Assembly: GCF_003058325.1 (NCBI RefSeq) | Contig: NZ_CP028843.1 | Coordinates: 4,190,001 to 4,254,000 of the forward strand | Direction of reading: 5' to 3' | Length of the DNA stretch: 64,000 bases | Source of the DNA: Methylobacterium currus | Lineage (GTDB): Bacteria > Pseudomonadota > Alphaproteobacteria > Rhizobiales > Beijerinckiaceae | Shown here: positions 57,342-64,000 of the stretch, piece by piece | Layout of the letters: every line of letters begins with the position of its first letter | How positions within the stretch are numbered: the stretch's first letter is position 1 | Notes under the pieces: model-generated | What the model saw: only the letters and a program-made list of their open reading frames with translations | What the model was told of the DNA's origin: nothing | The model's database searches: none | Made by a program: the position numbers and the translations under genes

Positions 57342-57717
57342 GGAGGGAGAAGTCCTGTCGTCGGTGTCGAGGAGAGCATGATCCGAGCCGCTGGACGGCT
57401 TCGCCGGTCACCGGCTCGTCCCACCCGCGACCTCCTCCTGAGGTGCGGGTGAAACGGGCCTCGAAGGAGGCCTCCAGGGATCGCGAGACTTCTGGAGCCG
57501 TCCGTCGAGGCTGCCGCACGCGGCACCACCTCGGGAGGAGGTCGTGGATGGGACGTGTAATACCGCAGCGCCTTCGAACGGACTCGTTCGAAGGCGCTGG
57601 CTAAGCCCGGACGGGCTTCGGCGCTGATGCGCCGGACGCTTTCGCATCGACGTGGCGATGCGACGGCGCGATGGTAAAGGTCGTGGATAAGGTCTCCGAG
57701 GACCGGGAGGCCTGTCC
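57342..57717. other. 376-nt intergenic region rich in palindromic repeats
   Basis: No gene is supported. It holds two copies of an ACCTCCTCC-YGAGGT palindrome (57422-57451 and, inverted, about 57515-57550) and the interspersed element at 57558-57657. This is the densest cluster of such elements in the window. Confidence 0.5.
57558..57657 (+). repeat. Interspersed intergenic repeat, copy B
   Basis: It matches 24050-24143 in inverse orientation at roughly 80% by eye. It contains a perfect 13-bp hairpin, AGCGCCTTCGAAC (57567-57579) with GTTCGAAGGCGCT (57586-57598), loop GGACTC. Confidence 0.65.
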
Positions 57718-58854
57718 TCACCATTGCCGCCCGTTGCGGTTCGGCCCGAGCTGGGTCCCGAGCAAGCCCCGCTCCGGCCACGCCCCGAGCGCGTCCGCGT
57801 CGCTGCCGATGCCGCGGGAGATCGGTAGGCTGGTCGGATCGGTCGCCGGCTCGATCGCGTCGCTATCCTCGGAACCCCGGCCCGTCGCCCGCACGGCGAC
57901 GACCTGAGCGCCTGCCGGCCAGACCACGTCGGCCGCGTAGCAGCGCGCCCCGTCCTCCCGCGCCATCGCCTGCCACGGCCCCTCGTCGATCCGGTACTCC
58001 ACGCGTTCGGCGGAGCCCAGCACCAGGGCACGCAGGATGAAACGCTCGCCGACCGCGTGGCCGGATTCGTGGGCAAGGCGCCGGTCGGCGGGGGCTGTGA
58101 TCAGCACGAACGGCCAGGGCCGGCCGAGGTCCTTGAAGCGCCAGCTTACCACGCCGCCATCGAGCGCGGCGACCGCGTAGCCGACCGGCCCCTCTTCGAT
58201 CTGGCCGGTGGAGCGGGTCGCCGCGTACACGGTGCGGCCGTCATTGGCGAGCTCGTTGTAGTGGGTGTGGCCCATCTCGACGAGGCGCACCGGCCCGCGA
58301 TGGACGAGGTCGGCGACGCGCGCGGCCTCGCCCTCGCCCTTGAGATCCGCCGGGTAGCTGTGCATGAACAGGATGCAGTCTCTGCCCTGCGCGCCCGCCA
58401 GCTCCGCCGCGAGCCACGCGACCTGGTCGGGCCCCAGGCGGAAATCCGGTCCGCCCGTGCCAGGCCCGCACATGTCGAGGAACAGGCAGCGCACGCCCCG
58501 GACGTCGACGGCGTAGGGCAGGCGCGGAACGTCCAGCCCGGCATAGAAGGCGTCGAGGCTGCCGCCCTCCCTGTCGTGGTCGCCCGTGATGACGTGGACC
58601 GGCAGGTGGAGCCGATCGAGGCCCGCCCGCACCAGGGCGTATTGCTCGGGGCGGCCATTGTCGGCGTTGTCCCCGGGCAGGAAGACGAAGTCGAGTCCCT
58701 CGATCTCGCCGATTTGCGCGACGATCGCCTGATAGTCGCGCGCGTTCCCGGCCTCCGCGCCGGTCAGGTGAAGGTCGCCGATATGCGCGAAGGCCAGCGG
58801 GGCGGTCTTGGGCGGGGCGGTCTTGGGCGGAGCGGTCTTGGGCGGGGCGATCAT
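57718..58854 (-). CDS. Calcineurin-like metallophosphoesterase
   Basis: A 378-residue phosphoesterase. It begins with three PPKTA repeats (MIAPPKTAPPKTAPPKTAPL, 20 residues), then the metal motifs FAHIGDLHLTG, FLPGDNADNG, ITGDHDREGG, LFMHSYPAD and EMGHTHYNE. The usual GNHD/E is GDHD here. A C-terminal beta-rich domain (about 270-345) resembles those of purple-phosphatase-like enzymes. Cyclic nucleotide or phospholipid substrates are possible. Its start is 11 nt from the stop of the MFS gene, so the two are one operon. Confidence 0.85.
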   Translation of the reverse strand: MIAPPKTAPPKTAPPKTAPLAFAHIGDLHLTGAEAGNARDYQAIVAQIGEIEGLDFVFLPGDNADNGRPEQYALVRAGLDRLHLPVHVITGDHDREGGSLDAFYAGLDVPRLPYAVDVRGVRCLFLDMCGPGTGGPDFRLGPDQVAWLAAELAGAQGRDCILFMHSYPADLKGEGEAARVADLVHRGPVRLVEMGHTHYNELANDGRTVYAATRSTGQIEEGPVGYAVAALDGGVVSWRFKDLGRPWPFVLITAPADRRLAHESGHAVGERFILRALVLGSAERVEYRIDEGPWQAMAREDGARCYAADVVWPAGAQVVAVRATGRGSEDSDAIEPATDPTSLPISRGIGSDADALGAWPERGLLGTQLGPNRNGRQW

Positions 58855-58865
58855 GGGCGAGGCCT

Positions 58866-60191
58866 TCAGGCGGTGGCCAGGGCCGGGCGGCCGGTGGGAT
58901 CCGAGGGCGTGCCGGCCTGGGCCGGCTCGAAGCCGCGGGTCTCGGGCATCGCCAGGAGGTAGAGGGCGAAGCCCAGGCCCGCGATGCCCGCGAGCGTCAG
59001 GAAGGCCGCCGAGTAGCCGGCCGAGACGATGATGAGGCCGGCGAGCGTGGCGCTCAACGAGGCGCCGAGGCTCTGCGCCGTCGCCACCGCGCCCTGGCTG
59101 ACGTTGAACCGGCCGGTGCCCCGGGTCAGGTCGGCGACCACGATCGGAAAGAGCGCGCCGTAGACGCCGGCGCCGATGCCGTCGAGGAGCTGCACCGCCA
59201 CGAGGTAGAACGGGTTGTTCGAGAAGGTGTAGAGCACGCCGCGCAGGGCCAGCACGCCGAAGGCGGCGAGGAAGATCGGCTTGCGGCCGATCGCATCGGC
59301 CTTGTGGCCGACGAACATCGCCACCGGGACCATCACGCATTGCGCCGCCACGATGCAGATCGCGATCAGCGAGGTGGCGTTGTCCTTGCCCGACAGGTGG
59401 GTGAGGAGCTGGCCGACGGAGGTCAGCATCGCGGCGTTGGAGAGGTGGAAGATCGCGGCGAGCAGCGCGAACAGCATCAGGTGCTTGTTCTGTAGCAGAG
59501 CCGTCAGGCCGGAGGGCTGCTCGCAGGATTCCTCCTCGGCGCAGTCGAGGCCGCGGGCGAGGTCGTTGTCGATGGCCTCGTCCGGCACCATCAGCATCGC
59601 GCCGATCGACAGGGCGGCGAGCACGCCCATGAGCCAGAACACCACGATCGGCCCGAACAGGTAGGCGAGCCCGCCTGCGAGCGCCGCCGAGACGGCGTTG
59701 CCGGCATGGTTGAAGCCCTCGTTGCGGCCGATGCGCTTGGAAAAGAGTTTCGGGCCCACGACCCCGAGGGTGATGGCGGCGAGCGCCGGCGGGAAGATCG
59801 CCCCCGCGATGCCGGCGAGCGACTGGGTGGCGGCGACGGCGTAGAAATTCGAGATGAAGGGCAGGGCGAGGCAGCTCAGGGTGACGGCGAGCGCCGCTGC
59901 GATCACGATGGCGCGCTTGTGTCGTGAGCGATCGATCAGTGCGCCGGCGGGGGTCTGGGCGATGAGGCCGGCGATGCCGGCGATCGTCATGATCATGCCG
60001 GTGGTCGCCTCGTTCCAGCCCTGGTCGGGGCCGCGCACGGCGATGAGGTAGATGGCGAGGTAGGGGCCGAGGCCGTCTCGCACATCCGCCAGGGTGAAGT
60101 TGAGCGCGTCGAGCCCGCGCAGGGCGCGCGTCGACGGCTGCCGATCGGGGAGTCCGGACGCAGAGACAGGGGCGGAGGGTGCGGTGCTCAC
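58866..60191 (-). CDS. MFS transporter
   Basis: A 441-residue major facilitator with about 12 helices. ALNFTLADVRDGLGPYLAIY (20) is helix 1, and AGALIDRSRHKRA and GHKADAIGRKP are the two loop motifs of the superfamily. Its central loop is acidic with two cysteines (DCAEEESCEQ). It belongs to an uncharacterised drug/metabolite MFS branch. Start GTG at 60189-60191 after AAGGAG; a TTG further up (60266) has no ribosome site. It is first in an operon with the metallophosphoesterase. Confidence 0.85.
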   Translation of the reverse strand: MSTAPSAPVSASGLPDRQPSTRALRGLDALNFTLADVRDGLGPYLAIYLIAVRGPDQGWNEATTGMIMTIAGIAGLIAQTPAGALIDRSRHKRAIVIAAALAVTLSCLALPFISNFYAVAATQSLAGIAGAIFPPALAAITLGVVGPKLFSKRIGRNEGFNHAGNAVSAALAGGLAYLFGPIVVFWLMGVLAALSIGAMLMVPDEAIDNDLARGLDCAEEESCEQPSGLTALLQNKHLMLFALLAAIFHLSNAAMLTSVGQLLTHLSGKDNATSLIAICIVAAQCVMVPVAMFVGHKADAIGRKPIFLAAFGVLALRGVLYTFSNNPFYLVAVQLLDGIGAGVYGALFPIVVADLTRGTGRFNVSQGAVATAQSLGASLSATLAGLIIVSAGYSAAFLTLAGIAGLGFALYLLAMPETRGFEPAQAGTPSDPTGRPALATA

Positions 60192-60326
60192 CGTGATGTC
60201 TCCTTGAGGAAGGACCGGCCGATCCGGAGCCGAGAACCGGCGAGATCGCCAAAAGTTGCTATTCAAGAGGGATTAGTCTGCGGGAGGGCGCCGTATCGCT
60301 CCGCGGGTCCGAGAAGAGTGTCGGGT

Positions 60327-61082
60327 TCAGAACCGACGCGGAGGCGCGCCGCCGGGCGGCGGAGGCGGGGGAGGAGCGGAGCCGGGACCGGGCGGCGGAG
60401 GAGGCGGAGCGTCGGGGCCGCCGGGCGGCCCGGCCTCGCCGCGCGGTCCCGGGGGACGCGGCGGGCGCCCGCCGACCGCGACCAGGCTGTCCGGGCTCGT
60501 CCCGAGGGCGCGCACCTCCACCACCGTGCCGAGCGGGCTCCTCGCTACCGTCCCGCGGACGCTGACGCTCTGGCCGGCCCGCAGGGTCGCGCTCAAGCGC
60601 GCCGCCTCGGGCGGCGGCAACCGCAGGGTGGTGCCGTCGTCGAGGAGCGCCCCGTTCACCTCGCCCCGGCGCCCGTGCAGCAGAGCCGCGATGCGCCCGC
60701 TCAAGCTCGTCTCGTCGGCGGCCGGATCCGGCGGCCCGAGGGTCGTGAGCGTGGCGCCGCTCGCCTCGTTGCGGATTGAGGCGCCGTCGACGAGGGGCAG
60801 CGCCCGGGCCCGCATGCCGCGCACCGAGATCGGGTCGCCCGGGCGGACCGTGAACACCACCGCGCCGGACATGCGCGGCGGCAGCTTCACCTCGGTGCCG
60901 TCGGTGAGGATCAGCCCGTCGACGTCGCCCCGGGGGGTGAGCGTGTACTGCTTCACCGTTCCCTTGGTCTCCGGCAGCGTGCCGGGATCCCAGACCGAAT
61001 TGTCCTGCGCCGCGGCCGGGATCGCGCCGAGGATCACGGCCGCGAGGCTCGCCGCGAGGCGGCGATGCTGAGCCATCGTCAT
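60327..61082 (-). CDS. Secreted hypothetical protein with duplicated domain and proline-rich tail
   Basis: A 251-residue protein with a signal peptide (LAASLAAVILGAIPAAAQD, cleaved near 25). Two related units of about 65 residues follow: the first with GDVDGLILTDGTEVKLPPRM and PGDPISVRGM, the second with GEVNGALLDDGTTLRLPPPE and AGQSVSVRGT. They are probably OB-like beta barrels. A Gly/Pro tail follows (about 205-251). I recognise no named family. Start ATG at 61080-61082, or two codons later; no clear ribosome site. Confidence 0.65.
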   Translation of the reverse strand: MTMAQHRRLAASLAAVILGAIPAAAQDNSVWDPGTLPETKGTVKQYTLTPRGDVDGLILTDGTEVKLPPRMSGAVVFTVRPGDPISVRGMRARALPLVDGASIRNEASGATLTTLGPPDPAADETSLSGRIAALLHGRRGEVNGALLDDGTTLRLPPPEAARLSATLRAGQSVSVRGTVARSPLGTVVEVRALGTSPDSLVAVGGRPPRPPGPRGEAGPPGGPDAPPPPPPGPGSAPPPPPPPGGAPPRRF

Positions 61083-61181
61083 GGAGGTCGCTCGTCTGCG
61101 CCGGCGGGCAGCCGGCTCAACGAGCCCCTGTCAACTCCCGTGCCAAACGCCAAGTCCTTGCAGAACCAGCAAAACCCGGCG

Positions 61182-64000
<2,819 letters not shown>

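Overview
This window is GC-rich alphaproteobacterial chromosome, most likely Methylobacterium or a close relative in the order Hyphomicrobiales (Rhizobiales). That placement is an inference. It rests on third codon positions almost always G or C, and on Rhizobiales-type markers: a MucR/Ros regulator, MbfA, the order lysC-ptsP-prfA-prmC-DUF4167, DUF2093, an IalB-family protein, and an LdtR-like LysR regulator beside trxB. No rRNA, tRNA, insertion sequence or prophage was recognised. Most of the window looks like stable core genome.

Layout. 1-2.7 kb (minus): a YqaE/Pmp3 membrane peptide, an MDR oxidoreductase, a PEBP protein and ubiG. 3-10.3 kb (plus): lysC, ptsP (nitrogen PTS), the coupled pair prfA-prmC, and a DUF4167 protein. 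10.5-16.8 kb: SDR, zwf, IalB, a YjfB-like peptide, a NarK-type transporter and comF. 17.3-23.9 kb: membrane-anchored Mrr-type nuclease, VWA protein, MucR, membrane adenylate cyclase, small secreted protein, EF-hand protein and a CorC/HlyC protein. 24.3-32.4 kb: purH, DUF3422, then acetate activation and uptake (acs, yjcH, actP). 32.8-42.5 kb: guanine deaminase, LysR, trxB, ELM1, a glutamyl-tRNA synthetase, amidase, a Uma2 protein, homospermidine synthase and a 70-residue unknown. 42.6-48.6 kb: nucleoside salvage (cdd-punA-deoA), DUF2093, and a lipid A/Kdo operon (DUF374 acyltransferase-waaA-lpxK).

48.75-50.91 kb is a CRISPR array of 36 repeats on an exact 61-nt period, with type I-E-like repeats and no cas gene in the window. 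Decayed repeats at its low-coordinate end and the repeat orientation place the leader at the high end, so crRNA should be read from the minus strand. Immediately beyond it lies a perfect 44-nt palindrome made of two inverted ICE-like (Irr-box-like) motifs, 11 nt upstream of mbfA, a membrane ferritin/iron exporter gene. glcF follows.

53.7-64 kb (all minus): a TAXI-type binding protein with two membrane permeases, an MFS permease with a metallophosphoesterase, a periplasmic unknown, and an NtrC-family two-component system whose sensor gene runs off the window edge.

The most interesting items are the CRISPR array, the mbfA operator palindrome, a MucR protein lacking two zinc ligands, and several families of short palindromic intergenic repeats.
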